Positions 54,837 to 64,000 of a stretch of DNA of 64,000 nucleotides are shown piece by piece; within the stretch, counting starts at the first letter, position 1; the number at the start of each line of letters is the position of its first letter. The notes under the pieces were generated by a model. That model was not told the DNA's origin. It ran no database searches and saw nothing but the letters and a program-made list of their open reading frames with translations. Source of the stretch: Methanothermobacter tenebrarum (lineage in GTDB: Archaea; Methanobacteriota; Methanobacteria; Methanobacteriales; DSM-23052). Location of the stretch: NCBI RefSeq assembly GCF_023167465.1, contig NZ_AP025698.1, positions 1,298,501 through 1,362,500 of the forward strand. Reading direction: 5' to 3'. A program made the position numbers and the translations under genes.

Positions 54837-55625
54837 ATGGAAGATCTTTTAAGCATAGAAAGAGAAACCTTGAAGGAAAGTCCCATCCATCATCTTGATG
54901 GGCGCATAAAGATAATAATAAGTCTAATCATAATAGTCTATGCAGTGAGCACCTCAAATCTTTTAATACTCTTTATAATGGAGGCCTATCTCCTATTTTT
55001 ATTATCAGTTTCTAGGATACCACTATCTTATACATTAAAGAGGCTATTTCTGATCTTACCATTCGGCGGCTTCATAGCCCTATTCCAATTATTCATAAGA
55101 GCTGGTGACATCATCTGTACAGGACCCCTTGGAGTTCATGTGACAATGCAAGGACTCCTATTCGGGATACTATTATTTGCAAAGATAACCGTGAGTATAA
55201 CAGCCATAATATTACTCTCTTCAACAACACCCATGCAGGAACTTACAAATTCAATGAGGAGAATTGGGATACCACATACATTTATCATGCTCCTGAGCCT
55301 AACTATAAGGTACCTGTTCTTTTTCTATGATGAACTAGAGAGGATAAAAAACGCCCAGAAGACCAGATGCTTCGATATATGGAACAAGAACACTGGATAC
55401 TCATGGAGACTAAGAAAGATCGGGGAAACCATTGCAATGATATTCCTACGCGCCTATGAACAAGGCGAAAAAACATACCTAAGTATGCTAAGTCGCGGAT
55501 ACTCCCAAGAAAGCCAAATGTACCATGAAAAAACTCCACTAAAAAGAGCTGACATCCTATTCATGACCCTAAATATAGCCTTCATAATAGTACTCTACTA
55601 CATCCAAAACTTCAATCTAGTATAA
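54837..55625 (+). CDS. cbiQ: Cobalt/nickel ECF transporter transmembrane protein CbiQ
   Basis: 262 residues with about five membrane helices and the CbiQ coupling motifs near the C-terminus (FLRAYEQGEKTYLSMLSRGY). The T component should bind a CbiO ATPase, but no ATPase gene follows; the next feature is an RNA region. Confidence 0.88.
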   Translation: MEDLLSIERETLKESPIHHLDGRIKIIISLIIIVYAVSTSNLLILFIMEAYLLFLLSVSRIPLSYTLKRLFLILPFGGFIALFQLFIRAGDIICTGPLGVHVTMQGLLFGILLFAKITVSITAIILLSSTTPMQELTNSMRRIGIPHTFIMLLSLTIRYLFFFYDELERIKNAQKTRCFDIWNKNTGYSWRLRKIGETIAMIFLRAYEQGEKTYLSMLSRGYSQESQMYHEKTPLKRADILFMTLNIAFIIVLYYIQNFNLV

Positions 55626-55894
55626 AAGTTGTGGGAGTTTGCATCCCATAAAAAAGAGTCCATAGCACTCTAATCTATGTGTGCCGAAAAATATTTATAA
55701 CATGAAAAATGATAGTATGACCTGTCACCCCTCAAATGATTCTAAGAGTCGATAGGAGGGCCTTCAGAGCCTGCACGATCCTCAGAGTCCTTTGATGATA
55801 AAAAACCGCTTTCATCAATGTTGGTGGTTCAAGGGTGTGCCAATTCCCAACGAGTACTTTTCTGCCTGGGGGACTGATTTTACTTGTAGGCAAA
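55626..55894 (+). ncRNA. Candidate structured RNA upstream of tRNA-Met
   Basis: No coding frame fits. A TATA-like ATATTTATAA (55691-55700) would start a transcript near 55720. Three stem-loops follow: 55729-55760 (CCCTC/GAGGG with an inner GATTC/GAGTC stem), 55792-55818 (TTGATGA/TCATCAA) and 55820-55851 (GTTGG/CCAAC). I do not recognise a known RNA family. It could be a separate RNA or a 5' part of a tRNA transcript. Confidence 0.4.
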
Positions 55895-56005
<111 letters not shown>

Positions 56006-56072
56006 TAAATTAAAAACAATATTTAGTAATTCTTTTATAGACCTAAAAGGATCCCATAATCTTAGAAAGATT

Positions 56073-56088
56073 CCCCCCTTTTGGGGGG
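56073..56088. repeat. C6-TTTT-G6 hairpin before the E1-like gene
   Basis: A perfect CCCCCC/GGGGGG stem with a TTTT loop ends 17 bases before ATG 56106 and just upstream of the GGGTGG ribosome site. It may affect transcription or translation of the gene. Confidence 0.6.
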
Positions 56089-56105
56089 AGGCTAGGGTGG
56101 CATAG

Positions 56106-56858
56106 ATGCCGAGAAGATATGAAGGCTTAACCTATTGGGAGATAATAACCAGACAGATGGGTTTTCTGAAAAAAGATGAACAGTTAAAACTAAAGAAAGG
56201 TAAGGTTGCAGTAATTGGATGTGGAGGTATCGGTGGCGCCGCTGTTGAAATGCTAGCTAGAATGGGTGTGGGCTCTCTATCCCTTGTGGATAAGGACACA
56301 TTCAACATATCTAATATTAACAGGCAACTGATGAGCGATTTTCACAATATTGGGAAGCCAAAGGTGGCCGTTACCCGGGAAAGGATATGGAAAATAAACC
56401 CCTTCATAGAAACCAAGACCTTTAATTGTGAAATTAATGAGGAGAATGCCGGCACGATCATAGAAGGTAACGATGTTGTGATTGATGCCATGGACAACAT
56501 CATATTCAGGGTTATAGTTAGTAGGGAGTGTAGAAGATCAAAGATACCATTTATACATGGTGCTGTGCATGCTTCAATGGGCCAAGTGACCGTATTTGGG
56601 GATGGGACACCATCCTATGAGGAAGTTTTTAAATTACCCTCAAAGGGTCTTAGATTAACAAGTGAGGTTAAAGAGAAACTCCAGCGTCTAGAAAGTGAGA
56701 TTCCCCCGGTTATGGGGCCTGCGCCGAATATTGTTGGTTGTATAGAATCATTTGAGGCTTTAAAGCTTTTAACAGGTAAGGGTAGTGTTATATGGGCTCC
56801 TAAGCTTTTAACCTTTGACCTTTTAAAGGATGATCCATTTAAGATTGTGGAATTATAG
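56106..56858 (+). CDS. ThiF/MoeB/HesA-like E1 adenylyltransferase
   Basis: 250 residues. ATP site VAVIGCGGIGGAAVEMLARMG, Arg-finger region NISNINRQLM, and DVVIDAMDNIIFR. It would adenylate the C-terminal glycine of a ubiquitin-like sulfur carrier such as the one at 23707. Zinc CxxC pairs of MoeB are not visible and the usual catalytic-cysteine region is short, as in minimal archaeal E1-like proteins. GGGTGG lies 5 bases before the ATG. Confidence 0.85.
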   Translation: MPRRYEGLTYWEIITRQMGFLKKDEQLKLKKGKVAVIGCGGIGGAAVEMLARMGVGSLSLVDKDTFNISNINRQLMSDFHNIGKPKVAVTRERIWKINPFIETKTFNCEINEENAGTIIEGNDVVIDAMDNIIFRVIVSRECRRSKIPFIHGAVHASMGQVTVFGDGTPSYEEVFKLPSKGLRLTSEVKEKLQRLESEIPPVMGPAPNIVGCIESFEALKLLTGKGSVIWAPKLLTFDLLKDDPFKIVEL

Positions 56859-56912
56859 CAAACTATATATACCACTAGAAGGAAATATACTTCCGGTCAA
56901 TGGAGGTATTCT
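56859..56912 (+). promoter_or_regulatory. glnA promoter with NrpR-type operator
   Basis: A TATA box CTATATATAC (56863-56872) is followed by GGAAATATACTTCC (56881-56894), a perfect GGAA-N6-TTCC palindrome, the operator bound by the methanogen nitrogen regulator NrpR. It covers the expected transcription start. GGAGGT is 5 bases before ATG 56913. Confidence 0.85.
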
Positions 56913-58241
56913 ATGGACGATAAAATCGAAAAAATCATAGAAAAGATAAACGAATGCGACATAAAATTCGTCAGACTACAATTCGTGGACATACACGGGG
57001 CCGCAAAAAACATGGCCATACCCCTCATGAGACCAGACCAAATAGAAGACATAATAAAAGAGGGCATACTATTCGACGGATCCTCAATCGAAGGATTCGT
57101 GGATATAAACGAAAGCGACCTCGTGGTAAAACCAGAACCAGAAACATTCTCCACACTACCCTGGAGACCAGAAGAAAAAGGCGTGTGCAGATTCATATGC
57201 GACGTATACTGGCCAGATGGAAAACCATTCGAAGGCGATCCAAGATACGTCCTAAAAAGAGTCCTATCAAAATACGAAAAACTAGGATATGAATATAATG
57301 TGGGGCCTGAACCAGAATTTTTCATCCTCGACTATGACGATAACGGGAACATAATACCACTTGACACAGGCGCATACTTCGACGTTGAACCAATAGACCA
57401 GGGAACAGACTTCAGAAGAAAACTAGTAATGGACCTTGAAACCCTAGGCTTTGACATTGAAGTAAGCCACCACGAAGTGGCCCCAGGACAACACGAGATC
57501 GACTTCAAATTCGACAACGCCTTAAAGACTGCTGATGCTGTTATAACATTTAAGCAGGCTATAAAGGCGATAGTGGATAAGATGGGTTACCTTGTAACCT
57601 TCATGCCAAAACCATTCTTCGGAGAAAATGGAAGCGGCATGCACTGCCACCAATCACTCTTCAAAGATGGTAAAAACATATTCTATGATCCTGACACCCC
57701 CACACAGTTATCAGAGACTGCAATGTACTTTATAGGGGGGCTCCTAGAGCATTCAAGAGCATTATCCGCAATATGCGCACCAACAGTGAACTCATATAAG
57801 AGACTAGTCCCAGGGTATGAAGCTCCTGTTTACATTGCCTATGGTTTCAAAAACCGGTCAACACTTATAAGAGTACCCGCATCCCGTGGAAAGGGGACCA
57901 GAGTTGAATTCAGAGCACCCGACCCATCCTGCAACCCCTACCTTGCATTCGCCGCAATGTTGGAAGCTGGAATGGACGGTGTGAAAAATAAGATAGACCC
58001 TGGAGAACCCGTTGAATTCGACGTATTCAAACTAAGCATGAAAGAAATTGAAGAAATTGGTATAAAAACCCTACCATCAAGTCTATGGGAAGCATACCAT
58101 GCACTTGAAGAAGACGAAGTCATAAAATCAGCCATCGGAGAACACATCTATGAGAAATTCATGGAAATAAAACATAAAGAATGGGACGAATACAGAATCC
58201 AAGTATTCAAATACGAAATAGAAAAATACCTCAACATCTAA
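56913..58241 (+). CDS. glnA: Glutamine synthetase, type I
   Basis: 442 residues. DGSSIEGF (latch loop), PEPEFFI, the ATP/metal site NGSGMHCHQS and VPASRGKGTRVEFRAPD are visible, typical of GSI. It makes glutamine from glutamate and ammonia. The perfect NrpR-type operator predicts repression when nitrogen is plentiful. Confidence 0.96.
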   Translation: MDDKIEKIIEKINECDIKFVRLQFVDIHGAAKNMAIPLMRPDQIEDIIKEGILFDGSSIEGFVDINESDLVVKPEPETFSTLPWRPEEKGVCRFICDVYWPDGKPFEGDPRYVLKRVLSKYEKLGYEYNVGPEPEFFILDYDDNGNIIPLDTGAYFDVEPIDQGTDFRRKLVMDLETLGFDIEVSHHEVAPGQHEIDFKFDNALKTADAVITFKQAIKAIVDKMGYLVTFMPKPFFGENGSGMHCHQSLFKDGKNIFYDPDTPTQLSETAMYFIGGLLEHSRALSAICAPTVNSYKRLVPGYEAPVYIAYGFKNRSTLIRVPASRGKGTRVEFRAPDPSCNPYLAFAAMLEAGMDGVKNKIDPGEPVEFDVFKLSMKEIEEIGIKTLPSSLWEAYHALEEDEVIKSAIGEHIYEKFMEIKHKEWDEYRIQVFKYEIEKYLNI

Positions 58242-58264
58242 AAACCCCAAATCCTTTCCTTTTT

Positions 58265-59389
58265 TTATAATCTTATCAGACCCTCCCTCTTAAATGAAAA
58301 AGTGGAAAATACAAACACTAAAATGGAAAATAGCAATGAAGGCAGCATATCCACGATAACACCCCCAGGGGATTGGCTAGTTGAAAGTTTCACCAAAACC
58401 ACACTCGGTATAAAATCTATAAACTGTCCCAGGAAATCCACATCCATAAAAAGTGGCACAAAAAGTATAAACGTTGCAATGAAGAGTATGATGGTTATCG
58501 CGGAATTAGCCTCCTTCGTACTGTCAACAAGACTCGAAACGAACACACCAACACCAGCAAAACCAAGAGCCATGAAAAAAAGCAATAAAACAATCAATGG
58601 CAGATTATATAAGGGTACATGGAGCAAGTACAAGACTAGGATCCACGCCAAACTCTGTAAAACAGAGAATAAAACTATGGGGATTATCTTACCAAGTATT
58701 ATCATATAAGATGATAAGGGTGTCATCAGAAGCACCTCAAAAGTCTTCCTCTCCTTCTCCCCAACAATACTATCAGTAACAATATTACTCCCAAGGAAAA
58801 AGGGTAAAAAAAGTATAAAAGGCACCATAAAACCATACATTATCCCAACAAAATACAGACTTTCAATGGCAACCTCAACCCCCTTATCCTTGTTCACCTC
58901 AACTATACTAAGCCTGATAGGCTCCTTAACCTTGTCTATTTCCCCACTTGGGAGATCACCAAGACTCCTCTCTATATTATAAGACTCAGAAGCCCTTCTT
59001 ATCTTCTCAGATAATATAGTATAGAATATGCTCCCAGCATCTATATTAACTCCAACATCACCATCCCCCATAAGATATACAGTAGCTGATGTTTCCAAAC
59101 CAAGAGCCCTATTCGCCCCTTGAAGATCACTATAATATACAAGTTTTAGGTTTTCTTCCTTCAAATTCTTTTCAAGGATTGTCCCCCTTATATCCTCGGG
59201 CACTCCAACCTTTAAGAATTGGCCCCCACCCCACTTATCTATTAATTCAGGGTCTAATGCAACCGAACTTACACTTGCAAGGGCGAAACTCCCAAGGAGT
59301 ATTATAACCTGCACGATCACAAGAAATACATACACCCTATTTGTGAGGATATCATACGCTTCCTTTCTTGATAATGCCACCAATTTCAT
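58265..59389 (-). CDS. ABC-2 type transporter permease (NatB-like)
   Basis: 374 residues. One N-terminal membrane helix, a large extracytoplasmic domain (about 40-180), then five or six helices; IVGEKERKTFEVLLMTPLSS is the conserved ABC-2 coupling stretch. It overlaps the end of a second, frameshifted permease by 38 bases, and an ATPase gene lies further upstream. Substrate unknown. Confidence 0.85.
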   Translation of the reverse strand: MKLVALSRKEAYDILTNRVYVFLVIVQVIILLGSFALASVSSVALDPELIDKWGGGQFLKVGVPEDIRGTILEKNLKEENLKLVYYSDLQGANRALGLETSATVYLMGDGDVGVNIDAGSIFYTILSEKIRRASESYNIERSLGDLPSGEIDKVKEPIRLSIVEVNKDKGVEVAIESLYFVGIMYGFMVPFILFLPFFLGSNIVTDSIVGEKERKTFEVLLMTPLSSYMIILGKIIPIVLFSVLQSLAWILVLYLLHVPLYNLPLIVLLLFFMALGFAGVGVFVSSLVDSTKEANSAITIILFIATFILFVPLFMDVDFLGQFIDFIPSVVLVKLSTSQSPGGVIVDMLPSLLFSILVFVFSTFSFKREGLIRL

Positions 59390-60480
59390 AAATAACTCCC
59401 CTCAATAACCTTAGAACCCCTGGACGGGGACCGAATACTATATCATCCCTTTCGAAAAGCCACACCGCCAAAGCATGAAAAATTAAACTACTAAAAACTA
59501 ACCCAGAAACCGTTGATACTATATCATATATTGTTATATTTTCTGAACTGAGAAACTTTATTATGAGGATCAATGGGCCCATACCACTCTTCTGGGAAAT
59601 ATATGCAAGGGCAGGTACTATAAGAAAACCTATAATTATTATATAGGTCAATGTTATACCTATCCCCGCCTCCTTGTAATTTTTTGAATAAACAGCCACT
59701 AAACTTGTAAGGCCCACAACCGGGAATGCTGTTAAGAGAAGAACCAAATATACAATGGGAGCATTAGGAATCTTGAACCAACCCCATATTATTATCATCC
59801 ATATAAATAATTGGATGGCCATTATCACCATGACCGCGAGAGATTTTCCCAAGATGATGTGACTCCTAGGGATTGGCATTGCAATAAGTGATTCTCCAGT
59901 TTTTCTTTCCTTTTCCCCCACGATACTGTCGATGATAAGATTCCCGAACATGAACAAGGGTAGGATGAGGAGTATCGCGACCATAACCTTATTCACAAGC
60001 TTTAATGGTAGTGATTCCCCCACAGCTTCTTCTTTAACATTGGGCTGTTCCCTTTCCATTGATGCTATGATCTGATCGGTTATTTTCCTTGAGGATACCT
60101 CAACCGCACTTTCCACCTCCTTTTTTATAATGTTCCTCATGGGAGTTGAATAATCCAAGAATAAGCTCGCATTCAATGGTAATGTATTATAGGAGCAATG
60201 AACCCCCCCTTGGGGATCTTGCGGTTGTGGGGTGTATCATGACTGCCTTAGGGTTGATCTCATCTTTGATGATCCCAGAAGGGTCATTAACATCTAAGTA
60301 TGCGAATTCATTAAGTGAAGGGGTTAACGTGACCTCCTCAGTTGTGTTCATCATCTGAAGCACACCATTAAAAATGAAAATTATCAAGAGCAAGGTGACC
60401 ATCTGGAATATGAAGATGAAGAGGAACTTACGACTTTTAAACGTGCTTTTGATTTCCCATCTTGTTATAGTCCACATCAT
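59352..60480 (-). pseudogene. ABC-2 type permease, frameshifted in a G7 tract
   Basis: The first part (60480-60187, 97 codons) begins MMWTITRWEIKSTFKSRKF and runs into a stop just after a minus-strand G7 tract (60203-60209). The second (from 60176) holds IVGEKERKTGESLIAMPIPR and several helices. With six G the frames join as PRGVHCSYNTLPLNASLF, giving about 375 residues like the neighbouring intact permease. Either a broken gene, a phase-variable tract or a sequence error. Confidence 0.75.
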
Positions 60481-61380
60481 GAGCCCTTAACCATCTCTAT
60501 AAAAACATCATCCAAGCTAGTTTCCCTTGTATTCACAGAATAAACATTCTCCCCCAAGTTCCTTATAATAGCGGGGATAATACTCCTATCCTTGAGTGAA
60601 ATCTCGAGCCTATTCCCATCCAATCTTACATTCTTCACACCACCAATTCTTAGAAGGTTTAGGTCAACTATACTAGGATCGATAAGATCCACCTCCAAAG
60701 TAAGATCACCCTTTATCTTCGACTTGAGCTCTTGGGGTGTTCCCACATCTAATATGCGACCCTGATTTAAAATAGCGACCCTGTCACAGAGGTACTCAGC
60801 TTCTTCCATGTAATGGGTGCAGAGTATCATGGTCTTATCACCCTTAAGTTCCCTTATAAATTCCCTTATAGAGGCTGCGGTGGCAGGATCAAGGCCCATT
60901 GTGGGCTCATCCAATATAAGAATAGGAGGATCATGTATAAGCGCCCTAGCTATCCCAATACGCTGTCTAAGCCCCTTAGAGAAAGTGTTTATCGGGTCAG
61001 CCGCCCGCTCCTCCATGCCCACAAGTTCCAAGAGTTCATCGATCCTATTATCAAGAATATCCCCTGGAACCTCATATAATTCCCCAAAATACCTGAGAAG
61101 ATCCCTTGCCGTGAACCGTTCATAAAGGTTAGGCTCCTCTGGCAGATAGCCTATCATAGACTTAACCCTAATAGGATCCCTCGTAACATCCATCCCAGCC
61201 ACCCTAACCTCCCCCCCCATCCGGGTGCAGAATACAAGCAATTATCCTGATGGCTGTTGTCTTACCAGCCCCATTAGGGCCTATAATACCTAGTAATTCG
61301 CCATCATCCACATGGAAACTGATATCATCCAATGCTATTATCTTCCCAAAAGTTTTTCTAAGAGATTCCACTTCTATCAT
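60477..61380 (-). pseudogene. ABC transporter ATPase, frameshifted in a G8 tract
   Basis: From ATG 61380 the protein reads MIEVESLRKTFGKII with Walker A GPNGAGKTT, then stops after HPDGGGG. A minus-strand G8 tract (61211-61218) causes this; seven G would continue as HPDGGEVRVAGMDV. The second part holds the signature FSKGLRQRIGIARAL, Walker B LILDEPTMGLDP and the switch CTHYMEE. Full length would be about 300 residues. Its stop overlaps the permease start by 4 bases. Confidence 0.8.
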
Positions 61381-61459
61381 ATCTACACCAGAAAATTCTC
61401 GCCTAAAATTATATCTCTCATAGGAATCATAAAAAAATATAAAGGGTAGGTGAACCTTC

Positions 61460-62674
61460 ATGTTCATAAGCGAACTCTTACCAGTGAAAGAAGCCTTCAA
61501 ATTATTGGACGAGAATCAAAAGCTCACCAGTGAAGAGACCATCGATCTTATCAATGCCCATGGTCGTGTAAACTCTAGAAGGTTAACCTCAAAGTTGGAT
61601 TCACCACCATTTGATAAGGCTGCCATGGACGGATACGCCATAAAAGCCGAGGACACATTCCAGGCCAGAGCAGATAACCCCATCAAATTAAAGGTTATAG
61701 ATGCAATCAGCGCAGGCAATGTTTCAAATGTTAAAGTTAGAAATGGTGAAGCCATTAAAATAGCTACCGGCGCCCCCATACCAGAAGGTGCGGATGCCGT
61801 GATCATGGAAGAATACACCAACCAAGAAGGGAATGAAATCGAAGTTTTACAACCCACCAGTCCAGGTGAAAACATCGCACCAAAAGGAGAGGATATAAAA
61901 GCAGGTGAAACCATACTGGAACCCGGGACTGTGATGCGCCCCCAAGAGCTTGCAATCACAGCATCAGCAGGCTACAACACCATAAAAGTTTACAAGAAAC
62001 CGAGGGTTAAGATTATCATCACAGGCGATGAACTCATAGAACCCGGGACAAAACCGGGACCGGGAAAGATAATAAATTCCAACAAGTATTCCCTCAAAGC
62101 ACTTGTTGAAAGTGCTAAGGCATCACCCACAGTCGAACATTCACCAGACAACCCCAAAATATTAAAGGAGAAGATAGAAGAGGCCATCAGAGGATATGAT
62201 ATGATAATAACAACTGGTGGAACCGCCATTAGCAAAGGCGATATCGTAGTGGATACAGTTGACAAGCTTGGCCAGATCATCTTCCATGGGGTTGCCATAA
62301 GACCCGGGAAACCATTAGCATTTGGCCTAATAGAAGATAAACCCGTGTTCATGCTCTCAGGGTATCCAGTGGCTGCCATGGTACAATTTGACATATTCGT
62401 AAGGTATTATCTCCTGAGGATGCAAAATATCAATTATGAACATGAGCTGGTTGAGAGGATATGTCAACGTAAAACCCCATCTAGGCTTGGACGGACAGAT
62501 TACATACGCGCATTTACAGATGATAAAATAGCAGAATCAATACTTATAAGTGGCTCGGGGGTCATAAAATCTATGGTCAAATCAAACAGTTACATCGTGA
62601 TAGAAGAAAATACCGAAGGAATAGATAAAAACTCAAAATGTAATGTAATATTATTCGATTCCTTCAAAATCTAA
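61460..62674 (+). CDS. moeA: Molybdopterin molybdotransferase MoeA
   Basis: 404 residues. DKAAMDGYAIKAED, ATGAPIPEGADAVIMEEYT and TTGGTAISKGDIVVDT are MoeA motifs, and domain IV follows at the C-terminus. It inserts molybdate or tungstate into adenylated molybdopterin for enzymes such as formylmethanofuran dehydrogenase. AGGTGA precedes ATG 61460; the gene is divergent from the ABC operon. Confidence 0.93.
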   Translation: MFISELLPVKEAFKLLDENQKLTSEETIDLINAHGRVNSRRLTSKLDSPPFDKAAMDGYAIKAEDTFQARADNPIKLKVIDAISAGNVSNVKVRNGEAIKIATGAPIPEGADAVIMEEYTNQEGNEIEVLQPTSPGENIAPKGEDIKAGETILEPGTVMRPQELAITASAGYNTIKVYKKPRVKIIITGDELIEPGTKPGPGKIINSNKYSLKALVESAKASPTVEHSPDNPKILKEKIEEAIRGYDMIITTGGTAISKGDIVVDTVDKLGQIIFHGVAIRPGKPLAFGLIEDKPVFMLSGYPVAAMVQFDIFVRYYLLRMQNINYEHELVERICQRKTPSRLGRTDYIRAFTDDKIAESILISGSGVIKSMVKSNSYIVIEENTEGIDKNSKCNVILFDSFKI

Positions 62675-62689
62675 AAGGGTGTAAAACAG

Positions 62690-63847
62690 ATGAATATCCT
62701 ACTATTCTATGGGATCGTCTTCGTACTCATATGGACGCTAGCCTTATTATTCAGAGAAAGATTAAAGATCGAAGTCTATGGGCCCATCCTAATGAGAAAA
62801 ACCAAGAGGATGAGAGGTTTTATCGATAGGATAGCCCAGAGGCACTCCAGATTCTGGAAGTGGAGCGTGAACATAGGCATCCCCATAGCCTTCTTTTTCA
62901 TGTTCTACATGTTATATGCGATCATAGCATCCCTTAAGGACATTTTCGTGCAACCACAAGCGTCCTTGATCGTCCCAGGGGTGGATATCCCAGGAAGTCC
63001 ATTATTCGTCCCATTAGCATATGGGCTTATAGGACTCATAATCGTGATAGTAGCGCACGAATTCGCACATGGAATACTAGCAAGGGTTGAAGGGGTGAAA
63101 ATAAAATCAATAGGCTTGCTCTTACTGGCGATAATACCCGGGGCCTTCGTGGAACCCGACGAAGATGACATTAAAAGGTTAAAGAGGCTCCCAAGGCTGA
63201 GAATATATGCAGCAGGATCCATCGCAAACCTTATAATAGCATTCCTATGCTTACTAGTATTCGTGGGTATTGCATCATATGCCGTCCCCTCAACCTTCGA
63301 AACAGATGGCGTGCAAATAAAGAGCGTAGTACCCGGCAGCCCAGCCAGTCACATGCTAAAAGATGGTATGGTGATAAAGAGCATCAATGGCAAACCAACC
63401 AACAGCATAACCAATTATGAGAAGGCGCTGAAGGATATAAAGATTGGAGAGGTTATAACGATAGAAACAGACCAGGGCGTCTTCCATCTAAAGACTTCAA
63501 AAAATCCAAATAATGCAAGCAAAGCCTATATTGGTATAAGAAGCACCAACAACCTAGAAGTGAAAGAGCCGATAAAATCAATATGGGGGAATAAAATCCC
63601 CAGCTTACTCCTATACCTCCAGGACCTGTTCTTCTGGATTTCAATTCTAAACTTTGCAGTGGGAACTGTTAATCTCCTACCTGCAAAGCCATTAGACGGA
63701 GGCCTAATGTTCGAAGAACTTTTAAAATCCAAACTACCCAACAATATAGTAGATCATATTGTAAGTTCTGTGTCAGTATTCGTAATCCTTATATTGGCAA
63801 TTAGTATAATATGGGGTACTGGTCGCGGCATACTACTAATGTTCTAA
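62690..63847 (+). CDS. Site-2 protease family membrane metalloprotease (M50) with PDZ domain
   Basis: 385 residues. HEFAHG (about residue 122) is the zinc motif; NLLPAKPLDGG supplies the third ligand. A PDZ-like domain (about 205-275: IKSVVPGSPASHMLKDGMVIKSING) lies between membrane segments. Such proteases cleave membrane-bound regulators. Fifteen bases after moeA. The last 153 bases of the window hold no visible gene. Confidence 0.87.
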   Translation: MNILLFYGIVFVLIWTLALLFRERLKIEVYGPILMRKTKRMRGFIDRIAQRHSRFWKWSVNIGIPIAFFFMFYMLYAIIASLKDIFVQPQASLIVPGVDIPGSPLFVPLAYGLIGLIIVIVAHEFAHGILARVEGVKIKSIGLLLLAIIPGAFVEPDEDDIKRLKRLPRLRIYAAGSIANLIIAFLCLLVFVGIASYAVPSTFETDGVQIKSVVPGSPASHMLKDGMVIKSINGKPTNSITNYEKALKDIKIGEVITIETDQGVFHLKTSKNPNNASKAYIGIRSTNNLEVKEPIKSIWGNKIPSLLLYLQDLFFWISILNFAVGTVNLLPAKPLDGGLMFEELLKSKLPNNIVDHIVSSVSVFVILILAISIIWGTGRGILLMF

Positions 63848-64000
63848 AAAACGCGAACCCCCTGATTTAATATTTTGTCATTGATGGTTAGTCCTATTTA
63901 CGCTGAGTAGTCCATCTTCACCATTTCAAGGTAATGGTCGAGTAGCCAACAACCACCATATTTAAAATTCACACCCCTGGAAAGTTAACCAGGAAAATTG

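Overview
The window is a gene-dense, AT-rich stretch of a hydrogenotrophic methanogen of the Methanobacteriales, most likely Methanothermobacter or a close relative. The markers are mer (methylene-H4MPT reductase), a full eha energy-converting hydrogenase operon, a porCDABEF pyruvate oxidoreductase operon, a 69-residue archaeal histone, ABCE1/Rli1, RadB, archaeal lipid genes (AIP synthase, geranylgeranyl reductase) and intron-containing elongator tRNA-Met. Ribosome binding sites are mostly of the GGTGAT or GGAGGTGAT type about 4-5 bases before the start, which was used to choose many starts. TTG and GTG starts are common.

Layout: 1-6.5 kb holds methanogenesis marker 16 (cut by the window edge), thiI, fbp, a leftward cluster (DUF434, DUF47, DUF357, AIP synthase), then Sua5 and radB. 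6.5-12.6 kb holds an aminotransferase, a sequon-rich small anchored protein, rli1, a histone gene, pth2, an mfnE-like kinase, a 53-residue zinc protein missed by length cut-offs, and ef1b. 12.6-21.7 kb holds a frameshifted TctA-type permease, a methyltransferase-like protein, a two-gene type IV pilus ATPase/platform pair, mer behind a long hairpin-rich leader, a 40-base T run, an archaeosine radical SAM gene and a nucleotidyltransferase. 21.7-26.4 kb is a leftward cluster with a tRNA-thiolation enzyme, its apparent ubiquitin-like sulfur carrier, a DUF89 phosphatase and a pterin-pathway DHPS-like protein. 26.5-31.1 kb is porCDABEF plus fumA. 31.1-38.6 kb is a leftward phosphate island (phoU, pstB, pstA, pstC, two pstS; HTH-PhoU regulator plus membrane protein) with a citrate synthase/citryl-CoA lyase gene inside it. 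38.6-42.8 kb has tRNA-Thr, tRNA-Leu, a small ferredoxin overlapping a geranylgeranyl reductase, and a GT-C-like membrane protein with an alpha-toroid C-terminus. 42.9-53.7 kb is the eha operon, followed by cbiM, a PDGLE protein and cbiQ. 55.6-64 kb has a candidate structured RNA, tRNA-Met with intron, an E1-like protein, glnA with an NrpR-type operator, an ABC exporter with two genes frameshifted in G tracts, moeA and a site-2 protease.

How the genes connect: Eha (H2-driven ferredoxin reduction), Por (acetyl-CoA to pyruvate), fumarase and citrate synthase-like genes feed carbon fixation. Mer and mfnE, and probably the DHPS-like protein, serve the C1 pathway and its cofactors. The Ni/Co transporter genes beside the [NiFe]-hydrogenase operon suggest shared metal supply. 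ThiI, the ThiS-like carrier, the TtuA/NcsA-like enzyme, Sua5 and RaSEA are all tRNA-modification genes.

Most notable: probable decayed 3' ends of IS200/IS605 tnpB genes (and related C-run/G-run hairpins) in several intergenic gaps; four +1 frameshifts, mostly at homopolymers; two genes whose best starts are ATT or ATC, one being the 10-cluster polyferredoxin EhaQ; a multi-hairpin mer leader; a structured RNA candidate before tRNA-Met; and a perfect GGAA-N6-TTCC operator at glnA.
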